Below are positions 9,041 to 19,090 of a DNA stretch of 63,391 nucleotides, piece after piece. Positions within the stretch are counted from its first letter, which is position 1, and each line of letters starts with the position of its first letter. The notes under the pieces are model-generated. The model saw nothing but the letters and a program-made list of their open reading frames with translations. It had not been told where the DNA came from and did not search any database. The translations under genes were made by a program, and so were the position numbers. This DNA comes from Methanolobus sp. (GTDB lineage Archaea; Halobacteriota; Methanosarcinia; Methanosarcinales; Methanosarcinaceae): the NCBI GenBank assembly GCA_030154025.1, contig JASKKT010000006.1:1-63391 (forward strand), in the 5' to 3' direction.

Positions 9041-10273
9041 TTAGACCCTAAGCTTGCGGATGACTTCCTCGACCGTGAGGAGTTCCTGCTCCCCGCTCTG
9101 CATATCCTTGAGCATTACCTTACCTGCAGCTGCCTCTTTATCCCCTATGATGACAGCATATCCCGCTTCCAGATAGTTGGCATAGGATAACTGGGCCTTG
9201 AAATTGCGTTTCATAAGGTCTATGTGGACCGGCACGTGGGGGCGAAGCTGCATGGCGGTCTTAACGGCTTCAAGCCTTGTTGATTCCATGGCGATGATAA
9301 CCACAGGTTTTGCTTCTTCAGGCTCGATGGTGCACACTTCCATTATCCTGTCAAAGCCGAGTCCGAAGCCTGTGGAGGGAACGTCACCGCCGCCGAAGAG
9401 CTTGATGAGCTGGTAGGACCCGCCGCCGCATACCTGCTTCTGGGCTCCCAGGCCCTCTGCGTATACTTCAAAGACCATGCCGGTATAGTAGTCCAGCCCC
9501 CTGGCGATACCGAAGTCTATGGTGTACTCGACCCTGTAGGTGTCCAGCAGCGTGAGAAGTTCCTGGTAGGCAGCAAGCTCAGGTATGTCGCCGACTAGCA
9601 TCCGTGCCTTTTCGATGGCATCATTGCCTGTGAGGTCGATAAGCTCAATCAGTTTCATACGCAGGTCGGAGGGTGCGTTCATCTCCGCAAGATAGTCTTC
9701 AAGTGCCTGGTACTCTTTCTTGTCCACCAGCCTCATGATCCTGCTCTGCTGTTCGGTCTCAAGCACGCTGAGCAGATGCCTGATAACACCCAGGTGGTTC
9801 ACATGCAGGTCTCCCCTGATCCCCACAGCCTTCAGCATCTCACTGGCAAGCGCGATTACCTCGGCATCGGCGTCAGCCTTGTCACTTCCAATAAGTTCCA
9901 CACCGAACTGCCAGAACTCCCTGAAGCGTCCCTTCTGAGGGCGCTCGTACCTGAAGCAGTTCTCGAAGTAGAACAGCTTGAGGGGTCGCTGGCGCGCCTG
10001 CATCTCATTCACATACATCCTCATGACCGGGGCGGTGAGCTCCGGGCGCAGGGTCATCTCCCTGTCCCCCTTGTCGGTGAAATTGTACAGTTCCCCGACT
10101 ATGCCCTCTCCGGATTTCATGGTGAAGAGCTCAAGGGACTCGAAGGTGGGCGTGATTATCTCCTGGAATCCCCAGTTCCTGACCACCCTGCGTAAGATGT
10201 TCTCTACATTCCTTCTGCACCTGGTATCCTCCGGGAGGAAGTCCCTGGTCCCTCTTGGTCTGCTAATTGTCAT
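9041..10273 (-). CDS. hisS: Histidyl-tRNA synthetase
   Basis: 410 residues, class II aminoacyl-tRNA synthetase. It begins [16 protein letters not shown], the conserved HisRS start. Motif 2 ([20 protein letters not shown]) is near residue 105-125, the histidine-specific signature [15 protein letters not shown] is near 260, and a C-terminal anticodon-binding domain is present (from about 320). It charges tRNA-His in the cytoplasm. The ATG at 10273 overlaps nothing; the 199-nt gap to trpB2 holds the divergent promoters. Downstream genes are pilin-like proteins with no functional link to HisRS, so any operon is probably incidental. Confidence 0.96.
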   Translation of the reverse strand: MTISRPRGTRDFLPEDTRCRRNVENILRRVVRNWGFQEIITPTFESLELFTMKSGEGIVGELYNFTDKGDREMTLRPELTAPVMRMYVNEMQARQRPLKLFYFENCFRYERPQKGRFREFWQFGVELIGSDKADADAEVIALASEMLKAVGIRGDLHVNHLGVIRHLLSVLETEQQSRIMRLVDKKEYQALEDYLAEMNAPSDLRMKLIELIDLTGNDAIEKARMLVGDIPELAAYQELLTLLDTYRVEYTIDFGIARGLDYYTGMVFEVYAEGLGAQKQVCGGGSYQLIKLFGGGDVPSTGFGLGFDRIMEVCTIEPEEAKPVVIIAMESTRLEAVKTAMQLRPHVPVHIDLMKRNFKAQLSYANYLEAGYAVIIGDKEAAAGKVMLKDMQSGEQELLTVEEVIRKLRV

Positions 10274-10407
10274 TTTTGATCAACCTGATAAAAGCGATTA
10301 TAGGATTGCAATAATTTGCCTGTTATGCTGCGATACTATAAAGGTAGCCTATTTTAGATTTTCGATTAGTTTCCTGTGAAGTGCGTTCTTTCTTAAATCA
10401 CAACCAT

Positions 10408-10442
10408 TAAATACTCGCTTAATGTACTAAAAGATACATTAA
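10408..10442 (+). promoter_or_regulatory. trpB2 promoter with perfect inverted repeat (candidate operator)
   Basis: A box A-like TTAAATA (10408-10414) is followed by a perfect 8-bp inverted repeat, TTAATGTA (10419-10426) and TACATTAA (10435-10442), with an 8-nt spacer. The repeat would overlap the predicted start of transcription (about 10438) and lies 30 nt before the trpB2 ATG. The half-sites include TGTA/TACA, reminiscent of the TGTACA boxes bound by TrpY in Methanothermobacter, but identity of the regulator here is only a guess. Confidence 0.5.
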
Positions 10443-10472
10443 TGATTTTGTTCTTACTAACGAGGCATAACC

Positions 10473-11771
10473 ATGGACCACACAAAAATACTGCTCGACG
10501 AAAACGACATGCCAAAGCAATGGTATAACATCCTTGCGGACCTGCCGGTAGAGCCACCTCTCAACCCTGCAACCAGGGAGCCCATGAACCCGAAGGACCT
10601 TGAGCCCATATTTGCAAAGGAACTTATTAAGCAGGAGATAAGCTCTGAGAGATATATCACCATCCCGGAGGAAGTCCGCGAGATATACAAGCTCTGGAGG
10701 CCTTCACCTCTGTACAGGGCGCACAGGCTTGAAAAGGCCCTGGGCACTCCTGCAAAGATATACTACAAGAACGAAGGCGTGAGCCCCGCAGGCAGCCATA
10801 AGCCAAACACTGCCATTGCACAGGCCTACTATAACATGAAGGAAGGCACCGAAAGGATCAGTACCGAGACCGGCGCCGGACAGTGGGGCAGTGCATTATC
10901 CCTCTCATGTAATTATTTCGGCATCGAGTGCAAGGTTTACATGGTGCGCTCCAGTTTCTACCAGAAGCCATACAGGAAATCCCTTATTAACCTATGGGGA
11001 GCCAATGTGGTGCCGTCCCCGAGCCCGGACACCCAGTTCGGACGCAAGATCCTTGAGATGTACCCGGACACCACCGGCAGCCTGGGCATAGCCATCAGTG
11101 AAGCCATAGAGGATGCAGCCCTCAACGACAATACCAAGTACGCTCTCGGAAGCGTCCTGAACCACACCTGCCTGCACCAGACGGTGGTGGGCCTGGAGAC
11201 CCAGAAGCAGTTCGAGATGACCGAGGACTATCCGGATATCGTCATCGGATGCTGTGGCGGAGGAAGCAACCTCGCAGGTGTGAGCCTGCCATACATAAGG
11301 GATAACATTGCAGGCAAGACCAGCACAAGGATCATAGCCGTCGAGCCTTCGGCATGTCCAAGCCTCACAGGAGGCAAATTCGAGTACGACTTCGGTGACA
11401 TGGCGCAGATGACACCCCTGCTCAAGATGTATACGCTGGGTTCAGGTTTCATACCCCCGGCCATCCACGCAGGCGGCTTAAGATACCACGGTGCTTCCCC
11501 GATCGTCAGCAAACTCGTGGCAGACAAGTTCATGGAAGCCAGGGCCTACCACCAGGTAGAGGTATTCGATGCGGCAGTCACCTTCGCCCGCAGCGAGGGA
11601 ATAGCGCCCGCTCCGGAATCCTCTCATGCAATAAAAGCCGCCATCGATGAAGCTATCAAGTGCAAGCAGACCGGGCAGGAGAAGACCATCCTCTTCAATC
11701 TCAGCGGTCACGGCCACTTTGACATGGGTTCATACGACAAGTATTTCACAGGCGACCTGACCAACGAGTAA
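10473..11771 (+). CDS. trpB: Tryptophan synthase beta chain, TrpB2 type
   Basis: 432 residues, PLP-dependent fold type II enzyme that joins indole and serine to tryptophan. The PLP lysine is Lys110 in [11 protein letters not shown], the glycine-rich phosphate loop is [10 protein letters not shown], and [12 protein letters not shown] is the conserved substrate-carboxylate loop. The long N-terminus (about 60 extra residues with [10 protein letters not shown]) marks the TrpB2 class, which usually acts without TrpA. No other trp gene is adjacent, so it probably works as a stand-alone indole scavenger or in serine metabolism, as proposed for other TrpB2 proteins. The upstream palindrome suggests regulated transcription. 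A T6 run about 65 nt after the stop could end the transcript. Confidence 0.93.
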   Translation: MDHTKILLDENDMPKQWYNILADLPVEPPLNPATREPMNPKDLEPIFAKELIKQEISSERYITIPEEVREIYKLWRPSPLYRAHRLEKALGTPAKIYYKNEGVSPAGSHKPNTAIAQAYYNMKEGTERISTETGAGQWGSALSLSCNYFGIECKVYMVRSSFYQKPYRKSLINLWGANVVPSPSPDTQFGRKILEMYPDTTGSLGIAISEAIEDAALNDNTKYALGSVLNHTCLHQTVVGLETQKQFEMTEDYPDIVIGCCGGGSNLAGVSLPYIRDNIAGKTSTRIIAVEPSACPSLTGGKFEYDFGDMAQMTPLLKMYTLGSGFIPPAIHAGGLRYHGASPIVSKLVADKFMEARAYHQVEVFDAAVTFARSEGIAPAPESSHAIKAAIDEAIKCKQTGQEKTILFNLSGHGHFDMGSYDKYFTGDLTNE

Positions 11772-11858
11772 AGAGTACCGTAAAAGAATACAGTATCATG
11801 GATGCATGGTATCGGAATGTGCCATGCTTCCCATATCTTTTTTGCATCCGGCGATTAT

Positions 11859-13088
11859 TCAGGCGGAGTGGAACTTTCCCATGTATTTCCGGTAGGATAT
11901 GATGTACTCAGCATGCGGCCATATGAGCGGTATGGTGACATACGCAAGCCCGTCCTGCCATCTGGGGTGTGCCCTTATGTCATCTATCAGCTTTACCTTA
12001 CTATCCCTGAGTATTCTGGCATTGGTGTAATCCTCAAGCCAGAGCTCGAACCTTTCTATTGTGGAGATATGCTCCGGGAGGGTGTAATCATGTGCCATGT
12101 TGACCACCCAGTCCAGGTAAAGCTCTGCCATGTCCTGATTATTGGTTTCAGTATGATGGTTGGCAAGCTGGCAGGTGAAATGGCACCAGGGGCCGTAACC
12201 GCCGTTATTGCGTCCCCAGTACTCGGGATACCTGTTAAGCCCGCCGATCTCACTGTCCCATAACTCCTGGTGTATCCTGCGGACGGTGGACATTGTCTTG
12301 ATATCGTAATCGCTTATCAGTTCAAAATATGCCGGCGCATATTCCACGGCATCGATATCGTGGACCATGGACGCAAACGAGTCGTATCCGATGGGCTTGC
12401 TGTTCTTGTCCTTCACACGGATACATTTGACAAAGGACCTTCTCCTGGGACTGTAGAGCCTCGTCAGTATCGCCCGCTTGATAATATCCGCCTGCTCCTC
12501 CCATGCCGAGACATCTTTTTCGAGTGCCTTTCCCATATCTATGGCTGCATATATGCCGGCACAGCAGGCACAGTTAGCATATATCTCAAAACCGTGCTCG
12601 TAGGCAGGGTACTCATGGATGCTGTTTATCGTGTGGATCAGGTCCACCTCTTCGTTCTTGTTCATCAGGATGAACTGCACCGCCTTCTCAATTGTTTCCC
12701 AGTATTTTGAGATGAACGCCTTGTCAGCCATCTCCTCAAAGAATGAACCGCCTGTAGCCTTGAAGTATTTCCCCAGCACGAATAGCACAAGCCCGTTGCC
12801 GTCTATCTGCAGCTCCTTATAGCTTGCATCATTGCCGTCCACGTCGTACCTCTGGGAGAACTCCCCAAGAGGTTTCTGGGAACTGAGTATGAATTCCAGC
12901 CCCTTCCTTGCCTCGTTCATCAGTCCTGCCTCCACGGCCCCATAGATGCATATTGAGTGGTCCCTGGGATAAATGAAAGGGTAGCGGGTACCAGGCGGGC
13001 TGGCATAGAAGCCTCCGTTCTCATGCTGGTTCCTCTTGAGTATTCGGACACTGTTCTCATACAGTCTTTCTGCTTCGATCAGGTTCAA
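11859..13088 (-). CDS. Glycoside hydrolase family 15-like (glucoamylase-type) protein
   Basis: About 409 residues with an (alpha/alpha)6-barrel look. FIYPRDHSICIYGAVEAGL is the GH15-type region with substrate-binding Arg-Asp, then ELQIDGNGLVLFVLGKYF, and a late IGGLNRYPEYWGRNNGGYGPW loop. Members of the family remove glucose from the non-reducing ends of alpha-glucans. The frame is also open from a GTG at 13097, but that codon overlaps the ribosome binding site AGGAG; the TTG at 13088 lies 8 nt after it and is the better start. It follows an unknown gene and gpgP on the same strand, so a role in turning over glucosyl compounds (glycogen or glucosylglycerate-derived) is plausible but unproven. 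No signal peptide, so cytoplasmic. Confidence 0.75.
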   Translation of the reverse strand: MNLIEAERLYENSVRILKRNQHENGGFYASPPGTRYPFIYPRDHSICIYGAVEAGLMNEARKGLEFILSSQKPLGEFSQRYDVDGNDASYKELQIDGNGLVLFVLGKYFKATGGSFFEEMADKAFISKYWETIEKAVQFILMNKNEEVDLIHTINSIHEYPAYEHGFEIYANCACCAGIYAAIDMGKALEKDVSAWEEQADIIKRAILTRLYSPRRRSFVKCIRVKDKNSKPIGYDSFASMVHDIDAVEYAPAYFELISDYDIKTMSTVRRIHQELWDSEIGGLNRYPEYWGRNNGGYGPWCHFTCQLANHHTETNNQDMAELYLDWVVNMAHDYTLPEHISTIERFELWLEDYTNARILRDSKVKLIDDIRAHPRWQDGLAYVTIPLIWPHAEYIISYRKYMGKFHSA

Positions 13089-13093
13089 GCACT

Positions 13094-13627
13094 TCACTCC
13101 TTTTCCGGGTGTTCTATAAAATAGACAAAAAATGCCTTTTCGAGCATCACTGCCACATCCTGCTTCGTCAGGCCTGCTCTCTCAATGGCTTCGTCATTGT
13201 ACTGTATCACATCACCAAGAGGTGACTTGGAGCCGAGATTGTAGAGCCTGGTGCCTGCAAGTTCAGCCCTTTTCTGGTTGTAGCTGTGTTGCAGCACATC
13301 TAATACATGCGACATGGCAGGAAACTCCCATGGAGCATCAGACTCGCCCTTAAGCTTTGACATGGTGCTGATGACACTATTGAACTGGGCAGGATTTTCC
13401 TCATATATCTTTGAGAATTCAACCACTTCGTTACCAAATGGGGATATGGGCAGGTAGACTATGTCCGAATCCGCTCTTGCACCTTCAAATCCAGGACCCT
13501 CGATATCTGCAAGCTCCTTGCCAATGGACTGCATCCAGTATATTGTCTCCAGTGATCCTGCCATGTCAACCATCTTCATTATCCCTGTCAGAAATGCTCT
13601 GGGAAGCAAATTTTCAAGCCTTATCAT
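13094..13627 (-). CDS. Uncharacterised protein between gpgP and the GH15 gene
   Basis: 177 residues, soluble, no signal peptide or membrane segment. I do not recognise a domain. The C-terminal third (VIQYNDEAIERAGLTKQDVAVMLEKAFFVYFIE) looks like a small helical module; the middle carries an acidic/aromatic stretch. Its stop overlaps the open frame of the GH15 gene and the two are surely co-translated. It lies 142 nt downstream of gpgP. Its consistent placement in such a locus elsewhere would make it a candidate regulator or partner of the hydrolase; this needs comparison with other genomes. Confidence 0.7.
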   Translation of the reverse strand: MIRLENLLPRAFLTGIMKMVDMAGSLETIYWMQSIGKELADIEGPGFEGARADSDIVYLPISPFGNEVVEFSKIYEENPAQFNSVISTMSKLKGESDAPWEFPAMSHVLDVLQHSYNQKRAELAGTRLYNLGSKSPLGDVIQYNDEAIERAGLTKQDVAVMLEKAFFVYFIEHPEKE

Positions 13628-13769
13628 CTGAAATACCCCTTCTGCCCCGGTGAAGCTAAGATCTCAGTAGCATCATAGCAGATGCACACTGAACTGTTAA
13701 ACATTAGACTTTTATCATTAATACAATATTCGTTTTTGCAGGCAATGACCAGATCCGATCCTGCATATT

Positions 13770-14582
13770 TCAGGGCACTTCTTTCAGGACACCCAGAATG
13801 GCCCTGTTCCACCCCACAGGCCCGATTCCCTCGACCCTGTTCACCCCGGTGTCCCCTATCTTCGGGTCATGCTTTCCGTTGTGCTTCTGTACAAGGAAGG
13901 GTATATCCACCGCACGGAGCATTGGAAGGTCGTTGAGGCTGTCCCCCAGGCCGATGGTCCTGACCTCTCCCAGGTCCTTCCTGTACAGGTTTGTGAGAAT
14001 GGTTACGGCTTTTCCTTTGTCATTATCTCCCAGGATATGCCAGTATCGCCCTCCTCTTGTGTAATTGAGGCCACGGGAGTTTATGCTCTCCATCAGTTTT
14101 TCAGCTTCCTTCTCATCCCCTTCCAGCTTGAAGGCCTCGTCGTACTCACGCATCTTTGCCAGGGTCGCGGACCCGATATCAAGCCCCGTATCCTCGCTTA
14201 CCTCGCGGGCATCCATATCGCCGAATCCTATGATCCGCATCTCCTCATGGCTGCGGATGTCTGCAAGGACATGCCTGAGCGTTTCATAGGCTGTCCCCAG
14301 CTCGATCACGTTGTAGGTGCCCTGCGTCCTTGAGACCGGATAGTCCGCCTCAAAATATCCCTGAGGGATGAATATACCTCCCCCGTTCTCTGATATGAAT
14401 GGATGGGACAGGTCCAGTTCCCTCACATACACCCCGATCTCGGCCCGGGTCTTGCTGGTGCAGAATATCAGAGGTATGTCTCGCTTTTTAAGCTCATCAA
14501 TTGCGGGTTTTGCAGCTTCGTAGGAGTATGTGTCATGGTCTATCAAAGTCCCGTCAAGGTCGGTGAACACTATGTATCTCAT
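13770..14582 (-). CDS. gpgP: Glucosyl-3-phosphoglycerate phosphatase (GpgP; mannosyl-3-phosphoglycerate phosphatase family)
   Basis: 270 residues, HAD superfamily IIB (Cof/MPGP) phosphatase. Motif I is FTDLDGTLID (Asp8 nucleophile, Asp10), motif II is FCTSKTRAE, motif III is the lysine of NDKGKAV, and motif IV is GLGDSLNDLPML. The family removes the phosphate from mannosyl- or glucosyl-3-phosphoglycerate. The glucosyl assignment comes from the glucosylglycerate synthase gene 4.5 kb away and from the characterised GpgS/GpgP pair of Methanococcoides burtonii. Product: glucosylglycerate, a compatible solute under salt or nitrogen stress. A mannosyl specificity is not excluded; no mannosyl-3-phosphoglycerate synthase is visible. 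Confidence 0.85.
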   Translation of the reverse strand: MRYIVFTDLDGTLIDHDTYSYEAAKPAIDELKKRDIPLIFCTSKTRAEIGVYVRELDLSHPFISENGGGIFIPQGYFEADYPVSRTQGTYNVIELGTAYETLRHVLADIRSHEEMRIIGFGDMDAREVSEDTGLDIGSATLAKMREYDEAFKLEGDEKEAEKLMESINSRGLNYTRGGRYWHILGDNDKGKAVTILTNLYRKDLGEVRTIGLGDSLNDLPMLRAVDIPFLVQKHNGKHDPKIGDTGVNRVEGIGPVGWNRAILGVLKEVP

Positions 14583-14874
14583 TCATTCCTCTCCCGAATG
14601 GAACACGGACAACGACAGCTTACGCGGTCCATAAACAAGTTCTTGAATTCACACTGCCTGGTGTGCCCTGTCCCGAATATCTTGAATCCCTGATAATATG
14701 CTATTTTGCTTATCTCATATAATCATATTCAGTGAACTACCTCCTGTTTAAACCGGGGTATTCTTGCTTGACGCTGATAAAATAGCGATGTGTACCAATA
14801 AATGCAGGGCAGGAGAATACATTCACTCCCCACAGGGTAGTTTTATTAGATATCATCACTTTTTACCACACATC

Positions 14875-17103
14875 ATGGAAATAAGGTCCCTTGATATTCC
14901 GGCAGAGGTGCGGGATTTTTACCTCAGTTCCGGTATTGAAAATCTATATCCTCCACAGGCAGAAGCCATCAGCAAAGGATTGCTTGAGGGTAAGAATGTT
15001 CTTGCAGCGATCCCCACGGCATCGGGAAAGACCCTGCTTGCGGAGCTTGCCATGCTGAAGTCCATAGCCGGTGGAGGCAAGGCACTGTATATAGTTCCCC
15101 TGAGGGCGCTTGCCAGCGAGAAATTCGACCGCTTCAGGGAGTTCTCCGGGATAGCACTGAAAGAGGGGGGCGTGAAGGTTGGTATCTCAACAGGCGATTT
15201 CGAATCAAGGGATGAGTGGCTGGGCTCCAATGACATTATCGTGGCAACCTCGGAGAAGACCGATTCCCTGTTGCGTAACGGCACCTCGTGGATGGAGGAC
15301 ATCACGACCATAGTCGTGGACGAAGTGCACCTGCTTGACTCTGCCAACAGGGGCCCTACCCTGGAGGTCACCCTGACCAAGCTCATGAAGCTCAATCCCG
15401 GATGCCAGATCATTGCATTGTCTGCAACTGTAGGAAACGCCTACGAGGTTGCTAACTGGCTGAATGCCGGGCTCGTGCTTAGCGAGTGGAGGCCGACAGA
15501 CCTGATGGAGGGTGTTTTCTATGGGGGGAGTATCAATTACAGGACCTCCCAGAAGCAGGTGTATGATGCTTCCGGTGACGATGCCATCAATCTGGTCCTG
15601 GATACCCTCGAGGGTGGCGGGCAGTGCCTTGTCTTTGAGAGCAGCCGCAAGAACAGTGTCGGCTTTGCACGCAGGGCCGGGGTGAAGGTTGCAGGGCTGC
15701 TGGACAAGAGGACCCGCGCAGCACTTGATGAGATTGTCGAGCAGGTCATCGAGGCTGGAGAATCGGACACTGCAAAGGTGCTGGCACAGTGTATCAGGAA
15801 CGGTACCGCTTTCCATCATGCAGGCCTGAACTCGGCTCACCGCAGGCTGGTGGAGGACGGCTTCCGCGCCAACCTGATCAAGATGGTTGCCAGCACTCCG
15901 ACGCTTGCCGCTGGTCTTAACCTGCCTGCGAGGCGTGTGATCGTGAGAAGCTACAAGCGCTATGATCCTAACTTCGGCATGCAGCCCATCCCGGTGCTCG
16001 AGTACAAGCAGATGGCAGGCCGCGCAGGACGTCCGCATCTTGACCCTTACGGTGAGGCAGTGCTCATAGCTAAGTCCTATAATGAGATGGAACTGCTCTT
16101 TGAGAACTACATCGAGGCAAATGCAGAGGATATCTGGTCCAAGCTCGGTACGGAGAACGCTCTCAGGACGCATATCCTGTCCACGATAGTCAACGGTTTT
16201 GCCACCAGCAGGGACGGCATCATGGAATTCATCGAAGCTACTTTCTTCGCTCACCAGAACGATACCTGGGGCATTGTTTCGGTTGTGGATGAATGCCTGG
16301 ATTTCCTCAGGGAAAAGGGCATGCTTCAGGGCGAGACCCACCTGGCGGCCACATCACTGGGAAAGCTCGTATCCATGCTTTATATCGATCCCCTGTCTGC
16401 TGCTATCATTATTGAAGGACTGGGCAAGGCAGGGCATGTGACCGAACTGACACTGATGCATCTCATATGCAAGACGCCTGACATGCGCCAGCTCTACCTA
16501 AGGGCGGGGGACTACGAACTCATCAATGATCTCGTCCTTTCCCGCAAAGAGGAATTCTGTGAGGTGCCGGCTCCTTCCAGGGCCACGGATTACGAATGGT
16601 TCCTGGGTGAGGTAAAAACTGCTCTTCTGCTCCTGGACTGGATCAATGAACGCTCTATGGATGACATCAGTAAGGTGTTCAATGTGGGAGATGGCGACAT
16701 CCATGCATTTGCTGACCTTGCTGAATGGCTCATGCATTCCCTCTCAAGACTGGCAGCTGTCACGGGACACGACAAAGCTGGTATGGCAGGAGCTATCGAG
16801 AAGAGGATACACTACGGCGCTCGCCAGGAACTTATGGAGCTTGTGGGCATAAGAGGCATTGGGCGTGTGCGTGCGCGAAAGTTATATGACAATGGCCTTC
16901 GCAGCATTGAGGATATCAGGAAGGCCGACCCAGCAGTCCTTGGAGGACTGCTCGGCACAAAGACTGCTGAGAAGCTTCTCCGGGAGATTGGTGCCAGGCC
17001 TGGGATCAGGCCCGGGGGCAGTGCAAGCGAAAACCCGGACCCAAGGACAATGGACTCCTTGATAGAAAGCGAGCAGAGCACTTTCAGTGATTTTGAGCGA
17101 TAA
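14875..17103 (+). CDS. hel308: ATP-dependent DNA helicase Hel308
   Basis: 742 residues, superfamily 2 Ski2-like helicase acting on stalled replication forks. The Q residue is in LYPPQAEAI, Walker A is PTASGKT (47-53), motif II is DEVH (in VVDEVHLLD), motif III is SATVGN, and motif VI is [16 protein letters not shown] winged helix and ratchet domain follow, and near the C-terminus a helix-hairpin-helix ([18 protein letters not shown]). The frame is open 111 nt further upstream, but the ATG at 14875 (MEIRSLDIP) fits the family start and sits close behind a possible TATA-like stretch. The C-terminal tail after the HhH is polar and acidic, with no PCNA-binding motif I can name with confidence. 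Confidence 0.95.
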   Translation: MEIRSLDIPAEVRDFYLSSGIENLYPPQAEAISKGLLEGKNVLAAIPTASGKTLLAELAMLKSIAGGGKALYIVPLRALASEKFDRFREFSGIALKEGGVKVGISTGDFESRDEWLGSNDIIVATSEKTDSLLRNGTSWMEDITTIVVDEVHLLDSANRGPTLEVTLTKLMKLNPGCQIIALSATVGNAYEVANWLNAGLVLSEWRPTDLMEGVFYGGSINYRTSQKQVYDASGDDAINLVLDTLEGGGQCLVFESSRKNSVGFARRAGVKVAGLLDKRTRAALDEIVEQVIEAGESDTAKVLAQCIRNGTAFHHAGLNSAHRRLVEDGFRANLIKMVASTPTLAAGLNLPARRVIVRSYKRYDPNFGMQPIPVLEYKQMAGRAGRPHLDPYGEAVLIAKSYNEMELLFENYIEANAEDIWSKLGTENALRTHILSTIVNGFATSRDGIMEFIEATFFAHQNDTWGIVSVVDECLDFLREKGMLQGETHLAATSLGKLVSMLYIDPLSAAIIIEGLGKAGHVTELTLMHLICKTPDMRQLYLRAGDYELINDLVLSRKEEFCEVPAPSRATDYEWFLGEVKTALLLLDWINERSMDDISKVFNVGDGDIHAFADLAEWLMHSLSRLAAVTGHDKAGMAGAIEKRIHYGARQELMELVGIRGIGRVRARKLYDNGLRSIEDIRKADPAVLGGLLGTKTAEKLLREIGARPGIRPGGSASENPDPRTMDSLIESEQSTFSDFER

Positions 17104-17181
17104 TATCTTTTGAACAATCTATATATAATGAAAATCCATTCCTTTCAGAAACGGAAATGCCGGTTATAACAGGGAATCATC

Positions 17182-18462
17182 ATGCTTTACAAAAGACTAT
17201 CTGAAATGAGCAGGGAAGAGAAGGACAGGCTGATCAGGCGCGGCGGGGAACTTGCTGATGTCAGGGACACTGTCGCATCAATACTGCAGGATGTGAGACA
17301 TAACGGCGATGCTGCTCTTCGTCTATATACCAGGAAGTTTGATGGTGCAGAGCTGGGTGCCATCGAGGTGTCCGAACAGGAGATGGATGAAGCTATGCAG
17401 AGCATAGATGCCTCCCTGCTTAAACATCTTGAGTTTGCAGCCGGCAACATAAGGAAGTTCCACCAGGCTCAGATGCCTGAAAAGGTATGGTTCATGGAAC
17501 TGTCCCCCGGCATAGAGCTTGGGCAGAAGTTCACACCCCTGGAAAGCGTGGGTGCGTATGTTCCGGGGGGGCGGGCTTCCTATCCGTCCACGGCCCTTAT
17601 GACCATCATTCCTGCCAAGGTCGCAGGCGTTAGGAATGTGGTGATGTGCACGCCACCTGGAGCCGATGGCAGGATAAATCCCCTGACCCTTGCGGCAGCC
17701 AGGATAGCAGGCGCAGACCATGTATACAAGGTGGGCGGCGTGCAGGCTATCGGAGCCATGGCATACGGCACAGAGACTGTACGCAGTGTGTGCAAGATCG
17801 TCGGGCCGGGTAACGTATATGTGACTGCTGCCAAGATGCAGGTCCGTGACAAGGCCGAGATAGACTTCCCCGCCGGCCCCAGTGAAGTACTGATTATAGC
17901 TGATGACTCGGCGGACGCCCGGATGGCTGCCTCGGATATCATTGCACAGGCTGAGCATGATCCTAACGCGGTCTCCGTCCTCGTGACCACTTCAGCGCAA
18001 CTTGCGGAAGAGGTACATGCAGAGGTGCTCGCGCAAGCCTCACAGACTGCAAGGGCTGATATCGTCAGAAGCTCCCTTGCCAATGCCGCGGTCATCCTGG
18101 CCGGGTCCCTTGAGGAATGTATTGAGTTTTCCAATGATTTTGCCCCTGAACACCTGGAGATAATGGTCTTGGAGCCGGACTACGTGCTTGAGAGGATAGA
18201 GAACGCAGGCTCTATATTCGTGGGCAACTACGCGCCGGTGCCTGTGGGTGACTATGCTTCGGGCACCAACCATGTGCTGCCAACGGCAGGCTATGCAAAA
18301 ATCTATTCAGGGCTCAATATATCCCATTTCATGAAATCCGCAAGTATCCAGAGGATAAGCAAGCAGGGGCTTGAAACACTGAAGGATGCTGTGATCTCTA
18401 TTGCTGAGAAGGAAGGTCTTAAAGGTCATGCAGATTCCATAAGAACTAGGTTCAGTAACTAA
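17182..18462 (+). CDS. hisD: Histidinol dehydrogenase
   Basis: 426 residues, normal length. It catalyses the last two oxidations of histidine biosynthesis with NAD and zinc. Visible signatures are [14 protein letters not shown] (Rossmann-type start), [34 protein letters not shown] (zinc/acid-base His) and [18 protein letters not shown] box (TATATATAA near 17117-17126) lies about 60 nt before the ATG and a T11 run follows the stop, so it is probably monocistronic. Other his genes except hisS are not in the window, in line with the scattered his genes of archaea. Confidence 0.96.
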   Translation: MLYKRLSEMSREEKDRLIRRGGELADVRDTVASILQDVRHNGDAALRLYTRKFDGAELGAIEVSEQEMDEAMQSIDASLLKHLEFAAGNIRKFHQAQMPEKVWFMELSPGIELGQKFTPLESVGAYVPGGRASYPSTALMTIIPAKVAGVRNVVMCTPPGADGRINPLTLAAARIAGADHVYKVGGVQAIGAMAYGTETVRSVCKIVGPGNVYVTAAKMQVRDKAEIDFPAGPSEVLIIADDSADARMAASDIIAQAEHDPNAVSVLVTTSAQLAEEVHAEVLAQASQTARADIVRSSLANAAVILAGSLEECIEFSNDFAPEHLEIMVLEPDYVLERIENAGSIFVGNYAPVPVGDYASGTNHVLPTAGYAKIYSGLNISHFMKSASIQRISKQGLETLKDAVISIAEKEGLKGHADSIRTRFSN

Positions 18463-18467
18463 CAATC

Positions 18468-18478
18468 TTTTTTTTTTT
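18468..18478 (+). terminator. Poly-T terminator after hisD
   Basis: Eleven consecutive T residues beginning 6 nt after the hisD stop codon. Archaeal RNA polymerase terminates at such runs without needing a hairpin. Confidence 0.6.
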
Positions 18479-18568
18479 GTGTTGTAAATCGATAATTATT
18501 TAATAGGTAAGCACATAGACTAATTTAGTAAGTTCTAATGCTTGTAGAACTTAATGTGAGGGAGTTCC

Positions 18569-18967
18569 ATGAAGATCAGAGTTGTAAGTTCGCGAGAGGA
18601 GATACCACACCTAAACCCAAACGAGAAGGTAATTCATCTGGCATTCAGACCATCTAACAAAGACATCTTTTCCTTGGTGCAGACCTGCCCTAAGGTGGAA
18701 GTGATACAGATACCCAGTTCTTACAGGCGCACGGTTTCCAAATCAATAGAGATGTTCCTTGAAATGCAGAACATAAAATTGATCGAAGGGGATGTATGGG
18801 GGCACAGGAAGGATATCAATGAGTACTACAGTGTATCTCCGGCGCTGCTTGATAAGGTCAAGGAGCTCAAGTCCGAGGGTATGTCTGATGAAGAGATTGT
18901 GAACAAGCTGGAACGCGAGGGCAAACTGAACCGTGATATGCTCTACTATATATTGAGCAAGAAATAA
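18569..18967 (+). CDS. DUF1699 family protein
   Basis: 132 residues beginning MKIRVVSSREEIPHLNPNEK. The first 85 residues form an alpha/beta region (VIHLAFRPSNKDIFSLVQTCPKVEVIQIPSSY), and the last 50 look like a small helical DNA- or protein-binding module (MSDEEIVNKLEREGKLNRDMLYYIL). This is the DUF1699 family found in methanogens; function unknown. A TATA box (TTATTTAATA near 18495-18504) and a GAGGGAG ribosome binding site 6 nt before the ATG indicate a separate, well translated gene. The C-terminal part resembles helix-turn-helix segments, but that is only an impression. Confidence 0.85.
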   Translation: MKIRVVSSREEIPHLNPNEKVIHLAFRPSNKDIFSLVQTCPKVEVIQIPSSYRRTVSKSIEMFLEMQNIKLIEGDVWGHRKDINEYYSVSPALLDKVKELKSEGMSDEEIVNKLEREGKLNRDMLYYILSKK

Positions 18968-19090
18968 GTCCCTCAGCAACAGCAGTTGGCGTGCATTGAC
19001 GAAGACTGCACACAACCCTATTTTATCCCATTTGTTGTCATTGCCAGTTTTTCGCCATCAGTTTTTCAGCATTGGTACTTCCGAGCCTGT

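Noticed and set aside
13624-13812. 62-codon frame between gpgP and the unknown gene
   Set aside because: No ribosome binding site, overlaps the end of gpgP, and composition is not protein-like.
13770-14582. Mannosyl-3-phosphoglycerate phosphatase as the specific name
   Set aside because: The family fits, but the only synthase in the window is of the glucosyl type, so the glucosyl name is preferred.
15205-16341. 378-codon open frame antisense to hel308
   Set aside because: Fully within a well-supported helicase gene on the other strand; Cys/His-rich composition typical of antisense frames and no ribosome binding site.
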